In this document: piece by piece, positions 46,211 through 53,530 of the stretch
Layout: each line of letters opens with the position of its first letter
Position numbering within the stretch: the stretch's first letter is position 1
Assembly (NCBI RefSeq): GCF_014837295.1
Contig: NZ_JACYHB010000002.1
Span: forward strand, 1-64,000
Source of the DNA: Cellulosimicrobium arenosum
GTDB taxonomy: Bacteria > Actinomycetota > Actinomycetes > Actinomycetales > Cellulomonadaceae
Length of the DNA stretch: 64,000 nucleotides
Reading direction: 5' to 3'
The notes under the pieces: generated by a model
Database searches by the model: none
The model's input: only the letters and a program-made list of their open reading frames with translations
Told to the model about the DNA's origin: nothing
Program-made: the position numbers and the translations under genes

Positions 46211-46812
46211 CGTCAGGAGCACGGGGGTCACGGGTCCGGTACCTGCCCGCACGGTCGGTGCTCGTGGACCTGCCGCGGTCGCCGGACGCCGTCGACGCGG
46301 ACCCTGACGAGCTGCCCGACGCCGCACCGCTCGCGGCGTGGCGGCGGTGGGGCTGGGCGGTCGCGTTCGTCCCGACCGTCGCGCTGATCGTGTACCAGCG
46401 GGTCGCCGCCGGCCGCGACTGGCCCGTCCCGGACGCGGTCGTCGTCGCGGCGATGATCGGTCTGGTCGCCACCGCGGTGCTCGCTCTCGTGCGCTACCAG
46501 GACGACCGCGCGGCGCTCGCGTTCCAGCGGGGCCGGCGTGCGCTGCTCGCCCGGCCGGTCCGCGCGACAGGGGCGTTCTCCGCCTCGGACCCGACCGGCG
46601 CGGACGGGGTCGTCACGTTGACGCCGTCGTCGGGCGTGCCGCTGGCCAGGCCGGTGCGCCTCCACGTCCCGGACGGGGTCGCCGGACCACGACCGGGCGA
46701 CCCGGTCGCCGTCTGGCACGCCGCGGACGACGAGGACGCGACGAAGGTGCTGCTGGTGCGCTACCACCGGGCGTGGGCCGACGACCTCCTCTCGCACCTG
46801 CGCGAGGACTGA
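46207..46812 (+). CDS. Uncharacterised membrane protein in the carboxylase operon
   Basis: A 201-residue protein with two adjacent transmembrane helices near residues 50-95 (WGWAVAFVPTVALIVYQRVA and DAVVVAAMIGLVATAVLALV) and a cytoplasmic beta-rich domain with PLARPVRLHVPDGVAGPRPG. I do not recognise a family. The GTG at 46207 overlaps the epsilon stop; an upstream in-frame ATG at 46192 would add five residues. Last gene of the accD run. Confidence 0.6.
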   Translation: MTSGARGSRVRYLPARSVLVDLPRSPDAVDADPDELPDAAPLAAWRRWGWAVAFVPTVALIVYQRVAAGRDWPVPDAVVVAAMIGLVATAVLALVRYQDDRAALAFQRGRRALLARPVRATGAFSASDPTGADGVVTLTPSSGVPLARPVRLHVPDGVAGPRPGDPVAVWHAADDEDATKVLLVRYHRAWADDLLSHLRED

Positions 46813-46904
46813 GCCGGACCCCGACCACACGCCGTCGTGCACCGTTCACCCGGCGTTCGCCGCCACCTGACCTGCACGTCGCTCCGGGTGCCTACCGTGC
46901 CGCC

Positions 46905-48155
46905 ATGACCGGCATCCGTGCCGAGCCCGGTGGGCCGCGGCCCACCGGCACCTCGGCCGGCGGGACGACGCCCGCCCACCACGAGCAGACCGCTCGCGCC
47001 GACGTCCGGCGCGGCGCACCCGGCACGTCGAGCCCCCCGGGCACAGCGGGCGCACCCGGCGCATCCGGCACGGAGGGCACGGAGGGCACGGAGGGCACGG
47101 ACGACACGGACGACACCGGGAGCGCGGACGGCGCAGGCACCGCGCGCCGGCTGGCCGGCGCCACCGTCGTCGCGGTGGTGCGCGACGAGGAGGACCACCT
47201 CGACGCGATGGTGCGGTCGGCGTTGGTGCAGGACTACGACGGCCGGCTCGAGCTGGTGCTGGCCGTCGGGCCGTCGCGCGACCGCACCGCGCAGATCGCG
47301 CGGGACTGGGCGAGGCGCGACGGGCGGATCACCGTCGTCGACAACCCGACCGGCGGCCGGTCGACAGGGCTGAACCTCGCGATCTGCGCGGCGGACCCGC
47401 GCACCGACGTCGTGATCCGCGTCGACGGGCACGCGGTCCTGCCGGTCATGTACGTCCGCCGTGCGATCCGCACCCTCGAGCGCACCGGTGCGGCGAACGT
47501 CGGCGGCATGATGCTTCCCGTCGGGACCACGTCCACCCAGCGTGCCGTGGCGCGCGCGATGCGGCACCCTGCCGGGATCGGAGCGGCGGCCTTCCACACG
47601 GGCGGCGCCGAGGGGGAGGTCGCGACGGTCTACCTCGGCGCGTTCCGCCGCGACGCCCTCCTGGCCGTCGGCGGCTACGACGAGACGATCGTGCGCGGCG
47701 AGGACTGGGAGCTCAACCGACGGCTGCGGAGCTCGGGACGAGGCGTCTGGTTCGACCCGGCTCTCCACGTCGTCTACTACCCACGCTCGTCCCTGCGAGA
47801 CCTCGGACGCCAGTTCTGGCGCACCGGGATGTGGCGACGCGAGATCGTGCGTCGTGAACCGCGGACGGCCGGCCTGCGGTACCTCGCCCCGCCCGCGCTC
47901 GTCCTGGCTCTCGCGCTCTCCGTGCTGACGCTCGTCGTCGGCGCGAGCCTCGCAGCCCCCTGGGTGCGCCTGGGACTCGCCGTCCCGGTCCTCTACGCGC
48001 TCGCCGTGCTCGTGGCGTCGTGGCACGCCTCCCGGCGCGAGACGCTACGGATCGCGGCGCTCCTGCCCGCGGTGCTCGTCACGATGCACCTGGCCTGGGG
48101 CGCGGGCTTCCTGCGCGGCGTGCCGCGGGCCTCGCGGGACGAGCACCGCACCTGA
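46905..48155 (+). CDS. GT2-family glycosyltransferase (ExoA-like) with C-terminal membrane helices
   Basis: A 416-residue glycosyltransferase. A disordered N-terminal tail of about 80 residues contains a Gly-Thr-Glu repeat. The GT2 domain begins VVAVVRDEEDHLDAMVRSAL and includes VIRVDGHAVLP (the DxD-like metal site as VDG), VGGMMLPVG, and YDETIVRGEDWELNRRLR, then QFWRTGMWRREI. Two to three hydrophobic segments at the C-terminus anchor it in the membrane. The pattern is that of ExoA-like enzymes adding sugars to lipid carriers. The ATG at 46905 is 6 bases after TACCGT (46893-46898). It is convergent with the sialic-type operon. Confidence 0.85.
   Translation: MTGIRAEPGGPRPTGTSAGGTTPAHHEQTARADVRRGAPGTSSPPGTAGAPGASGTEGTEGTEGTDDTDDTGSADGAGTARRLAGATVVAVVRDEEDHLDAMVRSALVQDYDGRLELVLAVGPSRDRTAQIARDWARRDGRITVVDNPTGGRSTGLNLAICAADPRTDVVIRVDGHAVLPVMYVRRAIRTLERTGAANVGGMMLPVGTTSTQRAVARAMRHPAGIGAAAFHTGGAEGEVATVYLGAFRRDALLAVGGYDETIVRGEDWELNRRLRSSGRGVWFDPALHVVYYPRSSLRDLGRQFWRTGMWRREIVRREPRTAGLRYLAPPALVLALALSVLTLVVGASLAAPWVRLGLAVPVLYALAVLVASWHASRRETLRIAALLPAVLVTMHLAWGAGFLRGVPRASRDEHRT
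47067..47117 (+). repeat. 9-bp tandem repeat inside the GT2 gene
   Basis: Three copies of GGCACGGAG, then GGCACGGAC, GACACGGAC and GACACC, encoding Gly-Thr-Glu and Asp-Thr-Asp units in the disordered N-terminal tail. Confidence 0.8.
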
Positions 48156-48193
48156 CGGGCGGCGGCGACGCGACGCGCGTCCGGGCGGTGCGC

Positions 48194-49153
48194 TCAGGAT
48201 GCCGGCACGGGGTCGGCATGGTCGGGAGGTGCGAGCGCCCCGCGGTCGTCCGTCGCCTCGATCTCGTCGAGGTAGCGCGCCACCCGCGGGCCCGGCGAGG
48301 CGGCACGAGCCCGGGCGAGGCGGCGCCGGTAGGTCGTGGGGTCGTGGAGCCTGGCGAGGTACACGGCGGCGGCGTCGATGCTGCCGCGCAGCGTCGGGTG
48401 CGTGAACCGCTCCGCGAGCGAGTCGATCATCGACAGCTGCGCAGCGGGTGCGATCGCACCCCAGTCCACGGCGCGCGCGGACACCGCGAGCGGCCGGGTC
48501 ACGACGAGCACGCCGCTCGCCCGGGCCACGTGCCCCACGAACTCGCACCGGTCCCACATCGCCTCGACGGTGACGAGCACCCACGGCGAGCCCCAGTGGA
48601 ACATGTCCTGGTGCACGACGACGCTGCCCGGTCGCGTGCGGGCGAGGAAGTCGTGCATCACCGGGGTGATCGCCTCCGCGTGCTTGACCAGGTCGACGAA
48701 GAGCAGGTCGACCGGTCCGCCGGGCAACGGGATCGGCTCCGAGCCACCGACACGACCCGGGTGGACGTCGACGAGCGAGCGCACCGGCCCCACGAGCCGC
48801 TCCCAGCGCGGCAGGACGTCCTCGTCCGCCGCGACGCCGAACTCGGGCCACGCCTCCTGGACGAACGTGTCGTAGGTGTGGACGCGCACGTGGCCCGGCC
48901 CCTCGTCGCGGTCCTGGAGGCCGCGCCCGATCGCGACGGTCGAACCGCCCAGGAACGTCCCGAGCTCGACGACGTCGCCCGCACCGCCCAGGCTGTCGCG
49001 GGCGAGCAGGTACAGCAGGTCGACCTCCTCGCTCGCGAGCATCGTCGGCAGGTCGCGCGCACCCTCGAACGGCGCCGGGGAGAGGCCCCGACGTGCCCGG
49101 CCGACGACCGAGCGCACGGCAGCGACACGAGCGGACGCCGCGTCGACCGTCAT
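48194..49153 (-). CDS. Class I SAM-dependent methyltransferase (Methyltransf_24-like)
   Basis: A 319-residue methyltransferase. The SAM-binding motif I is DVVELGTFLGGSTVAIGRGL, then YDTFVQEAWPEFG, VDLLFVDLVKHAEAI with the acidic residues, and RPGSVVVHQDMFHWGSPW, typical of Methyltransf_24/TylF-like enzymes that modify sugars or glycans. The helical C-terminal 100 residues have no clear match. The ATG at 49153 overlaps the stop of the GT42-GT8 gene (ATGA), making it the last gene of the sialic-type operon. It might methylate the sugar or acceptor. That is inference. Confidence 0.8.
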   Translation of the reverse strand: MTVDAASARVAAVRSVVGRARRGLSPAPFEGARDLPTMLASEEVDLLYLLARDSLGGAGDVVELGTFLGGSTVAIGRGLQDRDEGPGHVRVHTYDTFVQEAWPEFGVAADEDVLPRWERLVGPVRSLVDVHPGRVGGSEPIPLPGGPVDLLFVDLVKHAEAITPVMHDFLARTRPGSVVVHQDMFHWGSPWVLVTVEAMWDRCEFVGHVARASGVLVVTRPLAVSARAVDWGAIAPAAQLSMIDSLAERFTHPTLRGSIDAAAVYLARLHDPTTYRRRLARARAASPGPRVARYLDEIEATDDRGALAPPDHADPVPAS

Positions 49154-51168
49154 CGGATCGCCTCGTCGATGGAGCGTCCCACGGGCAGCGTGCGCATGAC
49201 CCGGGGCAGCACGCCCGAGCGTGCGTAGCGCGCGCGCAGGACGGCGTTGCGCTCCTCCTTGGCGATCTGCGGCGACCGAGGGTCGAGCACCCGCGCGCGG
49301 CGCAGCTGGTCGAGGCTCTCGTCGTAGCGGCCGAGGTGACGGTAGGCACGAGCGAGCTGGCGGTGCTCGCCCACGGTCGCGCCCCGGGTGGCCCAGGCGG
49401 TCGTCAGGACGCGCTCCACCTCGTCCCAGCGCCCGTCGGAGGCGAGCTCCTTCGCGCGGCGGTGCGGCGTCCCGAGCCCGTCCGCGCCCGGTGCACGAAG
49501 ACCACCCGCACCGGCCGCCGCGGCGTCACGCAGGTCCTGCACGAGCTCGCGCAGCTCCCACGGCCGCAGGTGCTCGAGCCACGCGGCGTCGAGCTCGTCG
49601 TACGCGCCCCCGCGTGCCCCGGGCTGCCAGGGCTTGGCCCCGACGTGGTGCAGGACACGCACGTCCTCGGCGTCGAACAGCGGCGCGTGGTGGGCGAAGA
49701 TCCTCTTGGTGGTGTTGAACTCGAGCGGGAGCGCCCGCCACGAGGGCAGGAAGGCGTTGAGGAACCCCTGGTCCCCGCCGTCGTACGAGCCGCCGGTGCG
49801 CAGCACCGCCTCCATCCGCGCGAACACCTCGCGCGACGGGGTGAAGGCGAAGACGCCCGAGTTGAACACGTCCCCGCGCGGCAGGTCGAGGCCCGCGTCC
49901 GGGACGGCGGCGAAGTCGTCGCCCGCGAAGAGCTCGTCCACCGGGCCGAGCACGACGGTGTCCGCGTCGAGGTACACGAGCCGGTCCCACGCGTCGAGCC
50001 GGAAGACGTGCAGCTTGGTGTACGTCGCGGCGAACCGGTCCTGCACCTTGGCCGCAGCGCTCCCGGCGCGCGCGGTCCCGCGCGCCGTGTGCGGGTTGAC
50101 GATCGGTGGCACGTCGACGACATGGATACCGCTCGCGAGCAGCGCCGTGGTATTCGCGTCCGGGGTGCACAGAGCGACGAGCGGCACGTCGCTGACGGTC
50201 CGGAGCGAGTTCGCGAGCGCGCGCGCCCCGTGGTGGTAGTCACCCGAGACGACCGTGACGTACGCGCACCGACGACCCTCGACCTCGGCCCACGGGTCCG
50301 CGGTGGGGACCTCGCGGACCTCCAGGCGCACCGTGCCGTCGGCGTCGGTCCCGGCGGGCACGACACGGTCCTTGGCACGCCCCAGCAGCGGCACGGTCTC
50401 CGGCGACATGGCACGGCCCTCGGCCAGCGGGGCGGGGCCGGGCAGGTAGAGCTCGAGGGTCTCGGACGCGCAGTGCGTGGTGATGCGCGCGTCGGGGAAC
50501 TCGGTCAGGCAGGCCCGGAGGAACGCGAGGTCCGTGCTCACGGAGTGCGCGTCCTCGTAGCCGGGCCGCAGGTCCTTCTCGCGCAAGGTCGCCTGGACCT
50601 CCTCGGGCACCGTGAACCCGTAGCGCGCGTCCTTCGACTCGTAGAGGTCGATGCCCGCCAGGTGGATGTCCCGGAACCCGACGGCGAGCCCGAACGCGAG
50701 CGCCTGGAGGCCGGTGGTGGGCAGGCCGGGCCTGCTCATGAAGTGGCGCGCGAGCCGAGGGTGCTGCGCGACGACCGCCCACGAGTCGAGCTCGGTCAGG
50801 CCGAGCCCGAGGAAGGGGTTGCCGTTGCGTTCTCCGACCCGCGCCGAGGAGACGCGCACGGGGTTCGCGAGCCGGTCCACCTCGTAGCGGCCCGTGCGGA
50901 TCTCCTCGGCGAGCCTGCGCTCCATGTCGGCGTGCGGGACGGCCGAGAACCACGCGTCGACGTGGCGGCCGAGGTGGTACTGGCTCTCGAGGAAGAACCA
51001 GTTCATGCGGAACACCACGGCGTCCGCCGGCAGGACGTCGTACCGGGGCATCGCCGCGGAGGGCCCGTTGCCCACGACGAGCAGGGGGCGCTCCACGAGT
51101 CCCGCCAGGTCCGCGATCTCCCGGTCCCCCGGCTCGCGCCCGTGGGGCACGCTGCGCATCGTCGCCAC
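49150..51168 (-). CDS. Fused GT42 sialyltransferase-like / GT8 glycosyltransferase / TPR protein
   Basis: A 672-residue protein with three parts. Residues about 29-245 resemble the Campylobacter CstI/CstII sialyltransferases (GT42): VVGNGPSAAMPRYDVLP (GNGPS at 33-37), VFRMNWFFLESQYHLGR, TTGLQALAFGLAVGFRDIHL, AGIDLYES, and EDAHSVSTDLAFL with His208 aligned to the catalytic His of CstII. Residues about 302-545 are a glycogenin-like GT8 domain with a D-A-D metal motif (401-403), FNSGVFAF and the GT8 HVGAKPW. Residues about 570-645 look like a TPR-type helical tail. Starts at GTG 51168, sharing one base with the previous stop; AGGAG lies upstream. Predicted to transfer sialic-type sugar and a hexose; substrates unknown. 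Confidence 0.75.
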   Translation of the reverse strand: MATMRSVPHGREPGDREIADLAGLVERPLLVVGNGPSAAMPRYDVLPADAVVFRMNWFFLESQYHLGRHVDAWFSAVPHADMERRLAEEIRTGRYEVDRLANPVRVSSARVGERNGNPFLGLGLTELDSWAVVAQHPRLARHFMSRPGLPTTGLQALAFGLAVGFRDIHLAGIDLYESKDARYGFTVPEEVQATLREKDLRPGYEDAHSVSTDLAFLRACLTEFPDARITTHCASETLELYLPGPAPLAEGRAMSPETVPLLGRAKDRVVPAGTDADGTVRLEVREVPTADPWAEVEGRRCAYVTVVSGDYHHGARALANSLRTVSDVPLVALCTPDANTTALLASGIHVVDVPPIVNPHTARGTARAGSAAAKVQDRFAATYTKLHVFRLDAWDRLVYLDADTVVLGPVDELFAGDDFAAVPDAGLDLPRGDVFNSGVFAFTPSREVFARMEAVLRTGGSYDGGDQGFLNAFLPSWRALPLEFNTTKRIFAHHAPLFDAEDVRVLHHVGAKPWQPGARGGAYDELDAAWLEHLRPWELRELVQDLRDAAAAGAGGLRAPGADGLGTPHRRAKELASDGRWDEVERVLTTAWATRGATVGEHRQLARAYRHLGRYDESLDQLRRARVLDPRSPQIAKEERNAVLRARYARSGVLPRVMRTLPVGRSIDEAIR

Positions 51169-52538
51169 TACGTCTCCTGCTCTCCTCGTCCGACCGTCCG
51201 CACGCGCCCGGGTGCGTGCGCGGCGTCCACACAGGGTGGGGGCGTCGCATGAACGGGCGTTGAACCCGCCCTGTCGTGCCGGGCAACGACCGGCGACGTC
51301 TGCCTGCGTCCGGCCCCACGTCGGGGCAGGACGCGTGCCACCGCGCGACCGAGCGGTCCCGGGGCCGCGCAGCGGAGCCACGCGCGCACGTACCGGCGCC
51401 ACGAGCGCGGCCCCGTCGCCGGCACCGGCAGCCGGGCGTGCCGCGAGCTCCGGGCGAGCTGCTGGACGACCCCGGCGAGCTCCCCCGGCTCCGGGTGCCC
51501 GTAGTTCTCGGCCCACCAGGCCGGGTCGGGTGCCCCGAGCTCGCCCCGTGCGACCTCGTCCAGGGTGCGCAGCAGGCCGCTGCCCGCGAAGACGGCGTTG
51601 AGCATCTCCTCGTCCACCCCGAAGTCGCGCACGACGGCGACGGGGACCCCGACGGCCGCGGCCTCGAGCGCCGCGGTCGAGCTCACCGTCACGAGCCCGG
51701 AGCCTGGTCCGAGCCAGTCCACGAGGGGACCGGTGCCGAACCGCACGCGCGCGGTGCCGTCCCGGTGCGTCAGGTCGGCACCGGGGGCGTGCTCGGACGT
51801 CCACAGCGCGTCGTAGGGGTAGGGCTCGGCGTGGGTCTGCCGCTCGCCGGCGACCGCACGGAGCTTGACCACGACGTCGTGCTCGGCGCCCGCGCGCGCG
51901 AGCGCGTCGAGCACCGCGACCCGCTGCTCGCGCGCGGCGGGGACCTTGGCCTGCGCGGCGAACACGATCCGTTCGACGGGAGCGGTCGCCGCAGCCGGCG
52001 GCCCCGACGGTGCGTCCGGGAGCACGCGGGCGAACGGCAGGTGCTCGAGCACGATCCGGGGACCGAGGCCCTCGGCCGCGTACGCCGCGGCGTAGGCGCG
52101 TCGCTCGGTCCGGGAGTGCACGACGAACGCGTCGCACGCCGAGCGGTACTGCACGCCGAGGGGCGTGGCCGGCAGCGCCATCCCGGGCAGCCCGGAGACC
52201 AGCGCGGGCCGTGGCCGCACGCCTGCTGCGGCGCGCACCACGATCTCGACGACAGGCCCGGTCGCGGCGACGAGGACGACGTCGGGCCGCAGCCGCCGTA
52301 CGTGGGCGCGCAGCCGGGCCACGTGGACGGTCGCGACGTCGTCGGCCCGGAGGCCGGTGCCGGCGAGCGCGGCCTCGACCTGGCCCGCCGACGGTGCGAT
52401 CGGGTTGCGCACCAGGGCGACCGAGGAGAGCACCCCGGGGAGCCGATCGATCGTCGCGGCGGCCCACTTGAGGTAGGAGTCCGAGTCGGCGAGCGCGAGC
52501 ACGCGGACCTCTCGTGGCCGCGCGGGCACGTCCGTCAT
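51168..52538 (-). CDS. DUF6716-type putative glycosyltransferase
   Basis: A 456-residue protein of the actinobacterial DUF6716 group, thought to be GT-B-like. It starts REVRVLALADSDSYLKWAAA and includes LRPDVVLVAATGPVVE, ALVSGLPGMALPATPLGVQY, and VTVSSTAALEAAAVGVPVAV followed by VRDFGVDEEMLNAVF, the nucleotide-sugar-side loop in this fold. The last 50 residues are basic and Pro-rich. The ATG at 52538 overlaps the preceding stop (ATGA). Its place between two sialyltransferase-like genes suggests it acts on the same glycan. Donor and acceptor are not known. Confidence 0.8.
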   Translation of the reverse strand: MTDVPARPREVRVLALADSDSYLKWAAATIDRLPGVLSSVALVRNPIAPSAGQVEAALAGTGLRADDVATVHVARLRAHVRRLRPDVVLVAATGPVVEIVVRAAAGVRPRPALVSGLPGMALPATPLGVQYRSACDAFVVHSRTERRAYAAAYAAEGLGPRIVLEHLPFARVLPDAPSGPPAAATAPVERIVFAAQAKVPAAREQRVAVLDALARAGAEHDVVVKLRAVAGERQTHAEPYPYDALWTSEHAPGADLTHRDGTARVRFGTGPLVDWLGPGSGLVTVSSTAALEAAAVGVPVAVVRDFGVDEEMLNAVFAGSGLLRTLDEVARGELGAPDPAWWAENYGHPEPGELAGVVQQLARSSRHARLPVPATGPRSWRRYVRAWLRCAAPGPLGRAVARVLPRRGAGRRQTSPVVARHDRAGSTPVHATPPPCVDAAHAPGRVRTVGRGEQET

Positions 52539-53530
52539 CGGTCCTCACCGGCCGCAGCCGCGACGAGGTGGTCGCGCAGGCGCGCGTCGGCACGTTCGGT
52601 CCACCAGTGCGCGGGGACGTCGGCGAGCTCGACGCGCGCCCCCGAGCCCCGCAGCACCTGCCGCAGGAACCGGTGGGCCGTCGACGGGAGGCACACGACG
52701 CGCTGGCTCGGGTCGAGCGAGCGGAGGCGCAGCTCGACCGGTGGTCCGGGGGGCGCGACGCGCACCCCCGGGAGAGCCGCGAGACGTGCGAGCACCCCGG
52801 CGTCGTGGCGGCGGTGCGGGATGTAGCACGTGCCGCCGTCCGCGGCGTCGGCGAGCGCCGCGACCCAGCGGACGTACGCGTCCGGGTCGACGAGCCCGTC
52901 GGCCACGAGAGCCGACCCGACGACGACGAGCGGTTCCGGGACGGCGGGCGCGGGCGGGAGGCCGGCGACCCAGCCGAACGCGTGCCGGGTCACCTCGATG
53001 CCCAGACCGTCGAGCGCGACCGCGTCGGCGGGGGCGAGATCGAGCGCGGTGCACAGCACCACGCGCCCCGGCCGGGCGGCCAGCGTGCGGATGCGCCGCG
53101 ACACCCGGGCACCGAGCAGGCGTCGGGGGGCTCGTGCGGAGCGCCCGAGCCGCACGAGCGGCCCCCCGCCGCCCAGGAGCCGGACGGCCTCGATCGTGGC
53201 GAGCCCGTCGTCGAGCAGCACGAGACGACCGGGTCGCGCCGCGGCGAGGCCCACCTGCGCGCGGCCGGAGAAGACGTCTCCGACCGCGTGGTCCCGGTCG
53301 CGCGACGGCAGGTCGCGCGCGGACGGGCGGCCCGCCGCGACGAGCACGATGCCCGGGGGCAACGCCTCCGCTCCCAGCTCCCCGACCGCGGCGACGGCTG
53401 CGCGCAGCCCGGGGACGGTGGACCGCCAGCGGACCTCGACCGGGGCGGGCACGACTCCCGCGTGCACCGCCTCGAGGGTGCCGAGGAGCTGGAGCGGTGA
53501 CTCGACGAGCGCTGTCGCGCGCGTCGTCAC
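52535..53530 (-). CDS. Polysialyltransferase-like glycosyltransferase
   Basis: A 331-residue protein I relate to the bacterial polysialyltransferase/GT52-type group, with moderate confidence. It opens TRATALVESPLQLLGTLEAV, the usual VESPLQLL start, and has LLDDGLATIEA with the D/E-D/E-G motif (residues 107-109) that is catalytic in these enzymes. The usual His-Pro motif appears as CYIPHRRHDAG (239-242), so the Pro is not conserved. PSTA (282-285) is the nearby Ser/Thr motif. The GTG at 53530 overlaps the synthase fusion stop (GTGA). It would add sialic-acid-like residues from a CMP donor. Confidence 0.6.
   Translation of the reverse strand: MTTRATALVESPLQLLGTLEAVHAGVVPAPVEVRWRSTVPGLRAAVAAVGELGAEALPPGIVLVAAGRPSARDLPSRDRDHAVGDVFSGRAQVGLAAARPGRLVLLDDGLATIEAVRLLGGGGPLVRLGRSARAPRRLLGARVSRRIRTLAARPGRVVLCTALDLAPADAVALDGLGIEVTRHAFGWVAGLPPAPAVPEPLVVVGSALVADGLVDPDAYVRWVAALADAADGGTCYIPHRRHDAGVLARLAALPGVRVAPPGPPVELRLRSLDPSQRVVCLPSTAHRFLRQVLRGSGARVELADVPAHWWTERADARLRDHLVAAAAGEDR

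Noticed and set aside
48156-48193. Terminator between the GT2 and methyltransferase genes
   Set aside because: This convergent gap is GC-rich but I could not draw a convincing stem.
49150-52593. One open frame of 1147 codons on the minus strand
   Set aside because: Only the part from GTG 51168 onward shows protein-family features; the upstream 475 codons are Arg-rich, shadowing the DUF6716 gene in another frame.
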